Shown piece after piece: positions 52,196-61,300 of a stretch of DNA of 64,000 nucleotides. This DNA is from Azospirillaceae bacterium (GTDB taxonomy: Bacteria; Pseudomonadota; Alphaproteobacteria; Azospirillales; Azospirillaceae). Positions within the stretch are counted from its first letter, which is position 1; every line of letters starts with the position of its first letter. Below the pieces are notes generated by a model that did not search any database, had not been told where the DNA came from, and saw only the letters and a program-made list of their open reading frames with translations. The DNA lies in contig JARLIO010000005.1 of assembly GCA_031291675.1 (NCBI GenBank), forward strand, positions 1 to 64,000, read 5' to 3'. Position numbers and translations under genes: made by a program.

Positions 52196-52215
52196 GGCTG
52201 ATCCGGGCGTGGAGG

Positions 52216-52797
52216 TCAATATGAGAATTCAGGATAGATGCCGGACAAGCAAATGCAATAATTCAGCGTCAGATAGGGCTGCCTATTGTCATGAGGAACC
52301 GTGGCACCACCCCGCCCGCCGCCGGTTGCCGCCAACATGAAGGGAAGGGCGGTGTTGGAGTTGGCCGCATAAGCTTCCGCGGTCCCGGCATTTTGTCCGG
52401 TCCAATGAAGGGAGTTCGCCAGATAGGATGCTGTCGATGGCTGATTGACAGCTTCGGCCGGTTTGCCAAGGGCAACGGCATGGCTGTGACCCGGCATCTG
52501 TCCGAGGCTTAACGTCACGGCGTCCGTTCCCCCGTTGCTGGCGAGCCTCGTCGAGCCGTTCCACCCGGGAAGGGCGCCGTTGGAGCTTCCCACCACGACC
52601 TGCCCGCGAAGATCCGGCAACATGAATGTAGAATTCGGCGGGGTCCCACCGCTTGACCCTGTCCCATAGATGGTGCCAATGAGGCTGTACAGCGCTAGCT
52701 GCTGTGACACCTGCATCGTCGCGCCATTGCAATAAGCCCAATCGCTTGGTGGGAACTGATAGGGCAATATGCGGATTTCGCCTACGAAACTGTCCAT
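52216..52797 (-). CDS. Phage tail-collar (MdpB-like) protein, locus 2 copy 3
   Basis: 193 aa: MDSFVGEIRILPYQFPPSDWAYCNGATMQVSQQLALYSLIGTIYGTGSSGGTPPNSTFMLPDLRGQVVVG, with a small insertion in the YGGDG loop, and DNRQPYLTLNYCICLSG at the C-terminus. AAAGGAGATAAGGACCA precedes the ATG. It lies directly upstream of the PqqD gene with 20 bp or an overlap between them, so its transcript continues into the peptide-tailoring genes. Confidence 0.88.
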   Translation of the reverse strand: MDSFVGEIRILPYQFPPSDWAYCNGATMQVSQQLALYSLIGTIYGTGSSGGTPPNSTFMLPDLRGQVVVGSSNGALPGWNGSTRLASNGGTDAVTLSLGQMPGHSHAVALGKPAEAVNQPSTASYLANSLHWTGQNAGTAEAYAANSNTALPFMLAATGGGRGGATVPHDNRQPYLTLNYCICLSGIYPEFSY

Positions 52798-52859
52798 TGG
52801 TCCTTATCTCCTTTCCATATCCGGCGAATGAACGGGATCCGTGCCACGGGGCAGCATCC

Positions 52860-53423
52860 TCAAGAGGTTGGGCGGTCGGGAAAAAGACCCCGGAGACAAA
52901 TGATATAATTCAGAATCAGATAGGGCATGCGGTTGTCATGAGGCAGGTTGCCGCCGACAGTACTCGGCACTGAGGTATCGCCACCCTCAATGATGTCGTT
53001 GCCAGAGACCTGGGTCCGTTTCCCGGTGGGGGTTGGCGAAAAAAAGCCAAAATTCGCTGACGGTTTACAGACCACCATGCTTTCCCCCAGCTGGTTGGTC
53101 GTTCCCGCAGCCGTGGACACCCGCAGACCATGCCGGTGGCTTGGAAGCGTTGCCTCGGTCAATTCAACGACACTACTGCCCCCGGTACTGGCCAACGCCC
53201 TGTTGGACAATCCTTGCCCCTGCCCCATATTGACCGGGATCCGGCAGCGCAGATCGGGAAGAGCAAAATTATTTCGACCATCCCCACCATAGCTGGTTCC
53301 AATCAGGTCGAACAGAGGTTGATTGTCAGCGACTGGAAGCATCGATCCGTCGCAGACGGCCCAGCCTTCCGGAATTCTCGGACAGGGCCAGATTCTGATC
53401 TCACCCAGATACGCCTCAACCAT
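52860..53423 (-). CDS. Phage tail-collar (MdpB-like) protein, locus 2 copy 2
   Basis: 187 aa from the ATG at 53423: MVEAYLGEIRIWPCPRIPEGWAVCDGSMLPVADNQPLFDLIGTSYGGDGRNNFALPDLRCRIPVNMG, then the variable part and HDNRMPYLILNYIICLRG. The 53471 start would place 16 extra residues before the conserved opening. The next collar gene is 62 bp downstream. A Cys replaces Gly in LPDLRCR, a minor deviation. Confidence 0.87.
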   Translation of the reverse strand: MVEAYLGEIRIWPCPRIPEGWAVCDGSMLPVADNQPLFDLIGTSYGGDGRNNFALPDLRCRIPVNMGQGQGLSNRALASTGGSSVVELTEATLPSHRHGLRVSTAAGTTNQLGESMVVCKPSANFGFFSPTPTGKRTQVSGNDIIEGGDTSVPSTVGGNLPHDNRMPYLILNYIICLRGLFPDRPTS

Positions 53424-53448
53424 GATACACTCTCCACGGGCATTTTGA

Positions 53449-54015
53449 TCAAGGGCGGGCGGGATAGACACCCGTTATCGCGACCAGGAAGCCAACCGTC
53501 AGGAATGGCTGCATATTCTCATGCGCGAAAGAGCCGCCGACCACCGTCTTGTCCGATGAAGGAGCAACCCCTGTCGTATTCAAGGTCATCATACCGGCCT
53601 GAACCTCGGTTGCCGTGGACAGGCCGTACAGATTGGCGGCTGGACTTGCCGGAGTTTGATTGATCGTCGCCAGAAAATGATTAACGCCCGCGACAACGCC
53701 GGCCGGATTGCTGTTCCCCAACAGGGGATGGGTATGCAGCGGCATTTGGTTCGGCGCCAAGGAAACCTGTTCCTCTCCGCCATGGAATCCTTGAACATGG
53801 TTGGGATCAGCGGGATCGGCGCCCAACGGGGTGCGACCCTGGAGATCGGGCAGCAGAAACGTTGTGTGGCCATCGCCGCCGAATGTCGTTCCATAGAGCG
53901 AATACAGGGCTTGATACTGGCTGATCGGCATTGCTTTCCCATTCGCCGCGAGCCAGCCCGTAGGGGCGAAATTGAATGAGACCATGCGGATCTCACCCAA
54001 AAATTGGTCGGACAC
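53449..54015 (-). CDS. Phage tail-collar (MdpB-like) protein, locus 2 copy 1
   Basis: 188 aa from the GTG at 54015. AAGGAGG sits 5 nt upstream of this codon, while the GTG at 54021 overlaps that site, so 54015 is the real start; it also aligns VSDQFLGEIR with the other copies. The core YGTTFGGDGHTTFLLPDLQGRTPLG and the ENMQPFLTVGFLVAITG end are intact. It is the first collar gene of the operon, 27 bp after the DUF6916-like gene. Confidence 0.88.
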   Translation of the reverse strand: MSDQFLGEIRMVSFNFAPTGWLAANGKAMPISQYQALYSLYGTTFGGDGHTTFLLPDLQGRTPLGADPADPNHVQGFHGGEEQVSLAPNQMPLHTHPLLGNSNPAGVVAGVNHFLATINQTPASPAANLYGLSTATEVQAGMMTLNTTGVAPSSDKTVVGGSFAHENMQPFLTVGFLVAITGVYPARP

Positions 54016-54042
54016 AGTCACCTCCTTCTTGAGTGCAGATGC

Positions 54043-54336
54043 TCAATTGAAGATCGCCTCATAGATCACACCGTCCCGATCACGGGCGAGCGGAACGATA
54101 AAGATGTCCAGCTTGCCTAAATCCGCATTTTCAAAGCCATATGACCCCTGAGGCAGGATGACCTGACGGGCGCAGTGGAAACGCAGACGGAAAGGCACAC
54201 GAACTTGCCCCGGATAGGGCCGGTTCGTCAGTCTCTGTACCATCGCCAGGGTCATCTCAAGCACGGCGTCACCGACCCGCACACGGAAGGCCTCGTGGAC
54301 GAGAGGGCCAAAACTCTCAAATTGCAGAAAAGTCAT
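54043..54336 (-). CDS. DUF6916-like protein of the tail-collar cassette (locus 2)
   Basis: 97 aa: MTFLQFESFGPLVHEAFRVRVGDAVLEMTL, VPFRLRFHCARQ, LPQGSYGFENADLGKLDIFIVPLARD, YEAIF. It parallels the locus 1 protein (30194-30517) in every conserved element. It heads the operon DUF6916-collar-collar-collar-PqqD-kinase-sulfotransferase. Function is unknown; a structural or chaperone role for the collar proteins is a guess. The promoter must lie in 54337-54570, shared with the methyltransferase gene; no ACGATCGT array is seen there. Confidence 0.76.
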   Translation of the reverse strand: MTFLQFESFGPLVHEAFRVRVGDAVLEMTLAMVQRLTNRPYPGQVRVPFRLRFHCARQVILPQGSYGFENADLGKLDIFIVPLARDRDGVIYEAIFN

Positions 54337-54570
54337 AATCGCTCACATCGATTCACGCAAAATGATAACCTGAGGACCACATTCGAGGGAATACCAAAAT
54401 ATCTGAGAGTTTGCGCACCATACGGCATGTTGCGGAGATGCACCTTTGGGGGCACGCAAGAAGAAGCTTATTGTCTGCCGAACGCCTCGGTGGTGCCCTG
54501 CCAGGTCAATGGTGACAAGTATCGGTCCGCCCCCCCTTCTCCCCTCCTCCCGTCACCGGAATCCTGTCGC

Positions 54571-55395
54571 TTGCCTCCGATCATCCCCATCACCGATCCC
54601 GACGATCCCCGCATCGCGCCCTATTGCCGGATTCGCGAGCGCGATCTCGTCGGCCGTGACGGCCAATTCATCGCCGAAGGCGCCGTGGTGCTGAATGTGC
54701 TGCTGCGCAGCCGGCGCCATCAGGCGGTGTCGCTGCTGATCGCCGAGAAACGGGTGGCAACCCTGGCACCGCTGCTGGCCCAGGTCCCGGAAGCGGTGCC
54801 GATCTATGCCGCAGGCCAGGCGGTGCTCGACGCCATCGCCGGATTTCCGCTGCATCGCGGCATCCTGGCCCTGGGCCGGCGCGCGCCCGACCCGGCGATC
54901 CCCGACCTGCTGGCCGGGCCGGAACCGGGCGCCCTGGTGCTGCTGCTATACGGCATCGCCAACCATGACAATATCGGCGGCATCTTCCGCAATGCCGCCG
55001 CCTTCGGGGTCGATGCCGTGATCCTCGACCCGGACTGCTGTGATCCGCTCTATCGCAAGGCGATCCGGGTGTCGGTTGGTGCGACCTTGATTGTTCCCTT
55101 CGGCTTTTGCGCGTCCGGCGACGACCCGATCGCGTTGCTGAGCGCCGCCGGGTTCGAAGCCCTGGCCTTGAGCCCGGCCGGGGCCACCCCGCTGGCCCGT
55201 CTGGCCCGCCCGGCCCGGACCGCGGTGCTGCTGGGCGCCGAGGGGCCCGGCCTGCCCGCCACGGTCCTGGCCCGGACCCGGACGGTGGCCATCCCGATGG
55301 CCGGCGGCTTTGACTCGCTCAATGTCGCAACGACCAGCGGCATCGTGCTGCACCATCTGGCCTGCGTCGCACCACGGCCCGGCGCCGATTGCTGA
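54571..55395 (+). CDS. TrmH/SpoU-family RNA 2'-O-methyltransferase
   Basis: About 274 aa with an N-terminal substrate-binding domain (EGAVVLNVLLRSRRHQAVSLLI) and the knotted SpoU methylase domain: NHDNIGGIFRNAAAFGVDAVILD (motif 1, N and R), VLLGAEGPGLP (motif 2) and IPMAGGFDSLNVATTSGIVLHH (motif 3). These make 2'-O-methyl ribose in rRNA or tRNA. The start is not secure; a TTG at 54571 just before the domain is used here, with an upstream ATG at 54427 possible. It is divergent from the collar operon and is probably a housekeeping gene that marks the edge of locus 2. Confidence 0.86.
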   Translation: MPPIIPITDPDDPRIAPYCRIRERDLVGRDGQFIAEGAVVLNVLLRSRRHQAVSLLIAEKRVATLAPLLAQVPEAVPIYAAGQAVLDAIAGFPLHRGILALGRRAPDPAIPDLLAGPEPGALVLLLYGIANHDNIGGIFRNAAAFGVDAVILDPDCCDPLYRKAIRVSVGATLIVPFGFCASGDDPIALLSAAGFEALALSPAGATPLARLARPARTAVLLGAEGPGLPATVLARTRTVAIPMAGGFDSLNVATTSGIVLHHLACVAPRPGADC

Positions 55396-55428
55396 CGGTC
55401 GGCGGCCACCACCGCGGCGGGGTCCGGC

Positions 55429-57504
55429 TCAACAGGCGAGCGCGGCGTCGATCTGCGCGATCAGCGCCGTCGGATCGGGTTTCGACCGCCAGATCCCGCG
55501 GGCGTGACCGATCAGGCGCATTTCCTGCTGAAACATCCAGCGCCGTCCCGGATTGACCAGGTCGCGCACCGCGGCGGTTTCGATGATGTCGGTGGCGACA
55601 TCCTTGCGAACCGCCCGGCGGCCATCACCGCCCTTGGTTTCGACCGTCATGCACAGGAAGTCATCGGACCCGGCGGTGACCCGGATCCGATGAAAATCCT
55701 TCGGTTCGGGAAACAGAGCCCAGATCAGCCCGTTATCAATCGCCTGCCAGGTGAAATTCCGCGCCGGCGACAGCCGCCGGTGCGAAATATAGAAGGGATA
55801 TCCCTGGAAAATCCGGCAGCGGAAGTGGTCGGTGTCGGGAAAGATCAGGGCCGTCAGATCGTCAGGCACGGTCGTGTCGCCCGGCCAAACCAGCCGATCG
55901 CCGAGCCGCGGGTGAAGATCGGTGAACGCGGCATCGATCAGGCGCCGCGGATCCAGCGAGAAATCGCCCCGCGCCAGGTCGCGCACGACCATGGTGCGCG
56001 CCAGCGACGCCGGCGACAGCGCAAAAGGCAGTCCGAAAACCGTGTCACAATCGGCCCGCCCGGCCAGCAACGCGAGGTGCGCCAGGGAACCAGGCGTGAA
56101 AATCAGGTCGGCGGCCAGGAACAGAATGTCGGCGTTTTTGTAATAGGCTGAAAAAACGCCAAAATGATGCAGGAAACCAAAAATCGTATTGGCAAAGCCG
56201 GGATATTTGGTGATCTCCAGGATGGAGGGCGGAATGATCTCGTACGTCACATCGCAAAAGTTCTTCAACATCGCGATGCTCGGCGAATTCTCGAATTGGC
56301 CGCGGCCCGCCGCATCCGTAAAGATCGACATTGCCAGGTGGCGCCCCATCGCGAGCCGGGGCAGATTGTCCCGATGGAGCAGGCTCGGCAAGCCGTAGCG
56401 CAGTGCGTTCGTGACATGTTCGGGACCCCAGACCACCATGACGGCCAGAATCGTCCCCGACCCGCCCGCCACCGCCCCCTGATGCCGCCATTGGTCGATC
56501 AGCGCCCGGCCGTAGCCCAGCACCTGCGCCAGCCAATCATCGGCCCCGATCTGGCGGCGCAGCGGCAGCGCCGCGGCAATTCCGTGGCTGGTCAACATCT
56601 TCAGGCTGACGGCACTCAGGATCTGCCGAACCTCCTGACGCAGCGGTGCCGGGTCCGACAGTGCACCGGCGGTCGCGGCGGCGGCGCCAAGATAATCGCT
56701 GATCACCCGATCGCGAGCCGCCGCATCGGCCGCCGTCGCCAGCAGCGACGGCAGGAGTTTTCGATCCGGGCTCCACGCGAACCGTTGCCGCAGGAACCGG
56801 AAAGCGCGGTCCGGCTGCCGCGCCGCGATCAGCGCATCGGCCTTGATGACCGCATAGTCGACGACGTTTTCGTCCAGCGCGATCAGGCGGTCACTCGCCT
56901 GTTCGGCCTGTTGCGGGCGGCCGCGCGCAATGTCCAGAACCGCCAGATTGAACAGCGCCCCCCGATGGTCGGGAGCCGCCTGCAGCACGGCGCGCGTGGC
57001 CGCGACGGCGCGGTCGAGATTATGCAGCTTGATGTGGCACAGGCTGATGCCAAGAACCGCCTCCACCACCCCGGCCCCCAGGCGCAGCACCCGGGAAAAG
57101 GCGGCCAGACTGTCGCGCAGCCGGCCACAGGCCGAAAGATAATGGCCAAATTCCAGCCAGAACGCCGCGATTGCCGGGTCCCGCTCGATCGCGGCGCAAA
57201 ACAAACGATCGGTGTGCCGGTCCTGGACCCCGGATCGGCCCCGGATCACCGCCAACAACTGATAAGGCAGCGCGTCGCTGGTGCCGGCCGCGACCGCCCG
57301 GGTCAGCATGGCCCGGGCAGGCTCGACCGCGCCGGCATGGAACAACGCATAGCCCCGCAGTCCCAGCACCGTACCGGTCTGCGCGTCGGCCGGCGCGACA
57401 CGATCGAGCAGGTCGCGCGCCGCCGCCACATCGCCCCGATCAATCCGGCGGCGGATCGTCGCGAGCAGGTCCGGGGCGTCGCCCCGGCTGACATCGTCTG
57501 TCAC
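55429..57504 (-). CDS. TPR protein with glycosyltransferase-like C-terminal domain
   Basis: 691 aa. The N-terminal 330 residues have TPR-like helix pairs (GYALFHAGAVEPARAMLTRAVAAGT, AALFNLAVLDIARGRPQQAEQASDRLIAL). The C-terminal part contains TILAVMVVWGPEHVTNALRYGLPSLLHRDN and AYYKNADILFLAADLIFTPGSLAHLALLA, which has the look of a nucleotide-sugar transferase core with an acidic LAAD motif. No clear GT family is recognised. It may decorate a surface polymer or protein, like the GT41 protein 10 kb away. The MTH1187-family gene lies just upstream on the same strand (30 bp). Confidence 0.7.
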   Translation of the reverse strand: MTDDVSRGDAPDLLATIRRRIDRGDVAAARDLLDRVAPADAQTGTVLGLRGYALFHAGAVEPARAMLTRAVAAGTSDALPYQLLAVIRGRSGVQDRHTDRLFCAAIERDPAIAAFWLEFGHYLSACGRLRDSLAAFSRVLRLGAGVVEAVLGISLCHIKLHNLDRAVAATRAVLQAAPDHRGALFNLAVLDIARGRPQQAEQASDRLIALDENVVDYAVIKADALIAARQPDRAFRFLRQRFAWSPDRKLLPSLLATAADAAARDRVISDYLGAAAATAGALSDPAPLRQEVRQILSAVSLKMLTSHGIAAALPLRRQIGADDWLAQVLGYGRALIDQWRHQGAVAGGSGTILAVMVVWGPEHVTNALRYGLPSLLHRDNLPRLAMGRHLAMSIFTDAAGRGQFENSPSIAMLKNFCDVTYEIIPPSILEITKYPGFANTIFGFLHHFGVFSAYYKNADILFLAADLIFTPGSLAHLALLAGRADCDTVFGLPFALSPASLARTMVVRDLARGDFSLDPRRLIDAAFTDLHPRLGDRLVWPGDTTVPDDLTALIFPDTDHFRCRIFQGYPFYISHRRLSPARNFTWQAIDNGLIWALFPEPKDFHRIRVTAGSDDFLCMTVETKGGDGRRAVRKDVATDIIETAAVRDLVNPGRRWMFQQEMRLIGHARGIWRSKPDPTALIAQIDAALAC

Positions 57505-57533
57505 AGCGCCATCCCCTCAAGCCCGGGCGACGG

Positions 57534-57866
57534 TCATTGGCCCCTGTCGTCATTGGCCCCGGTCGAAAGCTTGCGCCCGAGCTTCTGCTCCACCGAGGCG
57601 ATCTTGGAGATCAGGCGGCCGCCGGGCCCGGACCGATAGTCGATCTTGATGCTGGTTTCGATCCGGTTGTGGTCGAGCCGCAGCGCCTCGAAGCACGCGG
57701 TCACGACGGCCATCACCGCGGCCCATTCGCCCTCGATAATTGTCCCCATCGGGGTGAGCTGATAGGGCAATCCGCTCTTGTCAATAATGTCGAGCAAACG
57801 GGCAACGGACGCGCTGACGCTTTCACCCTGGCCCAGCGGCCACATCGAGAATTCGAGCAGGATCAT
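57534..57866 (-). CDS. MTH1187/YkoF-type thiamine-binding-family protein
   Basis: 110 aa: MILLEFSMWPLGQGESVSASVARLLDIIDKSGLPYQLTPMGTIIEGEWAAVMAVV, the ferredoxin-like MTH1187 fold that binds thiamine or a similar small molecule. The ATG at 57866 has GGAAAAGGATC upstream. It is 30 bp before the TPR-glycosyltransferase gene in the same direction. The real ligand and role are unknown. Confidence 0.84.
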   Translation of the reverse strand: MILLEFSMWPLGQGESVSASVARLLDIIDKSGLPYQLTPMGTIIEGEWAAVMAVVTACFEALRLDHNRIETSIKIDYRSGPGGRLISKIASVEQKLGRKLSTGANDDRGQ

Positions 57867-58387
57867 CCTTTTCCTCCGGATCACGCAACAACAGGTCTCG
57901 ACAACACAGCCAAGACCGGCGGCACGGCCATCCTACACCGGGAGCGCGCAGGGGCTGCCACCCGAAATCGCGGCAACACGCCTTCTTGGCCGCGAACATG
58001 CGCGCATGGCGCGCAAAGCCCCTGACCGTCGGCTCCCGCATCTGGCGGAGGCGCCCCCCCCCCCGCGCGCGCTCCAATGGGGCTGGGGGCCGCCCCTCAA
58101 CCGTGTTGACGATTGCTGTCGCGGCACCAGACGGTTGCGACCGTCGCCCTCGCGTTCGCGAGCATGACGGTGGCGGGAGATCCTCTCATTCGGGGAACCT
58201 CTGCTGTTCAAGGGCGGCGACTTCACAGACACCGACATAACGCCGGTACGGCGCTGATAGCGCTAAAATTGGATTGCAATCCCGTCCCTCTCTCCTCGGG
58301 AGAATTGCGTGGGGTCGCCCCACCGGCTATTGTCCCGCGGCAAGGAATGCGGCGGTCCGACCGCCTCCATCCAGGGAATAGCTGATC
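57867..58387. other. Intergenic region with an 11-C tract and a family C repeat
   Basis: About 520 bp between divergent genes with no supported ORF. It contains a run of 11 C at about 58054-58064 next to a GCGCGCGC run, and a family C repeat at about 58132-58202 (GGTTGCGACCGTCGCCCTCG, GAGATCCTCTCATT). The rest leads to the S41 protease gene. Confidence 0.6.
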
Positions 58388-61300
58388 ATGAGTGGCTGCG
58401 TGCTCAAATCCCTCCGGCGCCCGCTTTGGTGCCTGCTGGTCCTGGGTCTCCTGGGCAGCGGGGCGCATGCGGAGAACCAGCCGCTTTGGTTGCGCGAGCC
58501 GGCGATCTCGCCCGATGGCACGCACATCGCGTTCCGGTTCCAGGGCCAGATCTGGCTGGTCGCGGCCGACGGCGGCGATGCGCGGCCGCTGACGCCCGCC
58601 GGTTTTCACGCCGCCGCCCCGGTCTGGTCGCCGGACAGCACATCGATCGCCTTCGCCGCGGACCGCTTCGGGTCGATGGATATCTTCGTCGTCCCCACGC
58701 GTGGCGGCACGGCAAAAAGGCTGACCTGGGACTCGGTTGACGAGAGGCCGTCGAGCTTCACACAAGATGGCACGGCCGTTCTGTTTTCGGCCCGGATGCT
58801 CGGCGACGCCGTCGAAACCGCCGCAATTCCCACCCGTTTCGAGCAGGGAAACCAGCTTTACCAGGTCCCTGTTGCCGGCGGTCGCGAGACGCTGGTGCTG
58901 CCCAATGCGGCTCTCGACGCCCGTTGGGATGCGGCGGGCCGCCATCTGCTCTATACCGGTGCCAGTATCGAGCAATCGTTCCGCAAGGGCCAGACGTCAA
59001 GCGCGGCGCGCCAGGTCTGGCTCTATGATGCGGCCAGCGGTCAGCACGAACGTCTGACCAGCGACAGCCATGAATCGCGCGACGCGGTCTGGTCACCGGA
59101 CGGTGATGTCTATTACCTCGGCGAAGCCTCGGGCTCGCTGAATATCTGGCGCCTGTCCTTGACGGATCGCAAGCCGCAACAGATCACGTCGCTGAGCGGC
59201 GACCCGGTGCGGTCCTTGTCAATCTCCCGCGATGGCGATCTGGCCTTTTCCTGGGGCGGGGCACTGTACCGGTTGCGCCACGGGGCCACGGATCCGCAAC
59301 CGGTCGCGGTCGCCATTGCCCAATCGGTTGTCGCCGGGGAGAGTCCGAGCGACCGCAGCCATTTCGACGATCTGGTGCTGTCGCCCAATGGCAAGGAAAT
59401 GGCCCTGGTGACGCTGGGCAACGTCTACGTCACCTCGATGGACGGCCGGCATGTCAAGCGCCTCACCAACATCATGGGCGAAGAACGTGACCCGAGCTTC
59501 GCCCCCGACGGCCATAAGCTCGCCTACGCCGCGGAACGGGATGGCCATTGGAGCCTTTATGAAGCCAGCATCGCCGATCCCGAGGAAAAAACATTCTACG
59601 ACGCAACCGTGATCGCAGAGAAACTGCTTCAGCCGGGAAGCGATGACGCCATGTCCCCGAGCTACGCACCGGACGGCAAGCACATCGCCTATGTTGCCAA
59701 TCGCGAGTCCTTTCATGTGCTCGACACCACAAACCATAGCGATCGCGAGGTCCTGCCCAAGGGACTGAACTATTTCTATGATGATGGGTCGTGGTGGCTG
59801 TCCTGGTCGCCGGATTCGAAATGGCTGGCGCTGCCGGTTCAACCCAGCGGCGAGATTGCGAACATCGCCGTCGTCCCCGCCGACGGCCATGGTCCGGCGA
59901 TCCGCGTCGCACCATCGGGCGAGGATCAAGTCCTGGCCGAATGGAGCAAAGATGCCGGCTTGCTGTTCTGGATGTCCAATCCCGATGGCCTGCGCTGGAT
60001 TGCCGGGACCCCCTGGAGCGTCGATATCGCCGGCGTCTTCACATCGCGCCTGGCCCGCGAAGCGTTCGAGAGGAAATTGCGCATTCCCGTGATCGGCGAC
60101 GAGCCGCCGCCGGATCGGGATGACAAGCCGGCCACGACACCGGACCCGCAAGACGAGGGTGCGACAGCAAAGGAAGCGGTAAAACCCCACGCGGCCGCCG
60201 CGGACATCTTCGCGTTCGAGCCCGATGGCGTGGAGCAGCGAACGATCCGGCTGTCGCAGCAGCCGGCGCGACTGGTGTTCGACGATCTGCTTGCCGACGG
60301 TGTCAGCCTGCTGTCCGTCGAAGTGGCGCCCAGTCCCAAGACCAGCAATTTGCAGGGCAGCCCGCTTGTCGTCACCGGTGTCGTGCGCGATCTCCGGCGC
60401 GAGCGGCGCCGGGTCCTGTTCTCCGGGCTGGACTATCAGGACGGCAGTCCCGTCCGCCTCAGCAAAGACAAGAAGAAATTGTACTTCCTGTCGGCGGACG
60501 GAATAACCGAGATCGACACGGCAAAGGGCACGTCACGGACCATCAAGGTCGATGCCGATACCACGCGCGATGCCGCGGCGGCGCGGCAGGCGGCGTTCGA
60601 TCAATTCTGGACCCTGACCAAGAAGAAATTCTACGACCCGATGCTGAACGGCGTCGACTGGGAGGCGATCCACGCCAAATACCGCCGCTTCTTGCCGTCG
60701 ATTGTCGACACCCGCGACCTTGCCGAACTGTTGTCCGAGATGGCCGGCGACCTCAATGCCTCCCATACCGGAGGCCGGCTGCGCCAGCAGATGCCCGCGA
60801 CCGGGCAAAGCGCATCGCTGGGCCTTTATTACGATGAACGCTATCCCGGCCCCGGGATGAAGGTGGCGGAGATCCTGACCAATGGTCCGTTCGACGATGG
60901 CACTTCCGCGCTGAAGCCCGGCGACATCATCCGCGACATCGACGGTCAGCCGGTGCCCGACGACGGCGGTGTGCGCCGCCTGCTGCGGGGCCGTGCCCAA
61001 CAAGAGCTCGCGATCACGGCGCAGCATCCCAACGGCGAGAGTTTCACCGAAAAGCACATCGCGATCAGCCTCGACCAGGAGCGCGACCTGGCCGCCGACC
61101 GCTGGGCCCGACGCAAGCGGGACTATGTCATCGCGACGTCCTGCGGCCATCTGGGTTACGTCCATGTCGCGGGGATGGATGCAAAATCCTACAGGACGGT
61201 GTTTTCCGATATTTTCGGGCGCTTCCAGCAAGCCGACGGGTTGATCGTCGATATTCGCTACAATGGCGGCGGCAATCTCCACAACCAGTTGCTGACCTTG

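Noticed and set aside
30876-54336. Collar genes taken as evidence of a prophage
   Set aside because: No capsid, terminase, portal, tail-sheath, holin or integrase genes are nearby; collar-only cassettes occur outside phages.
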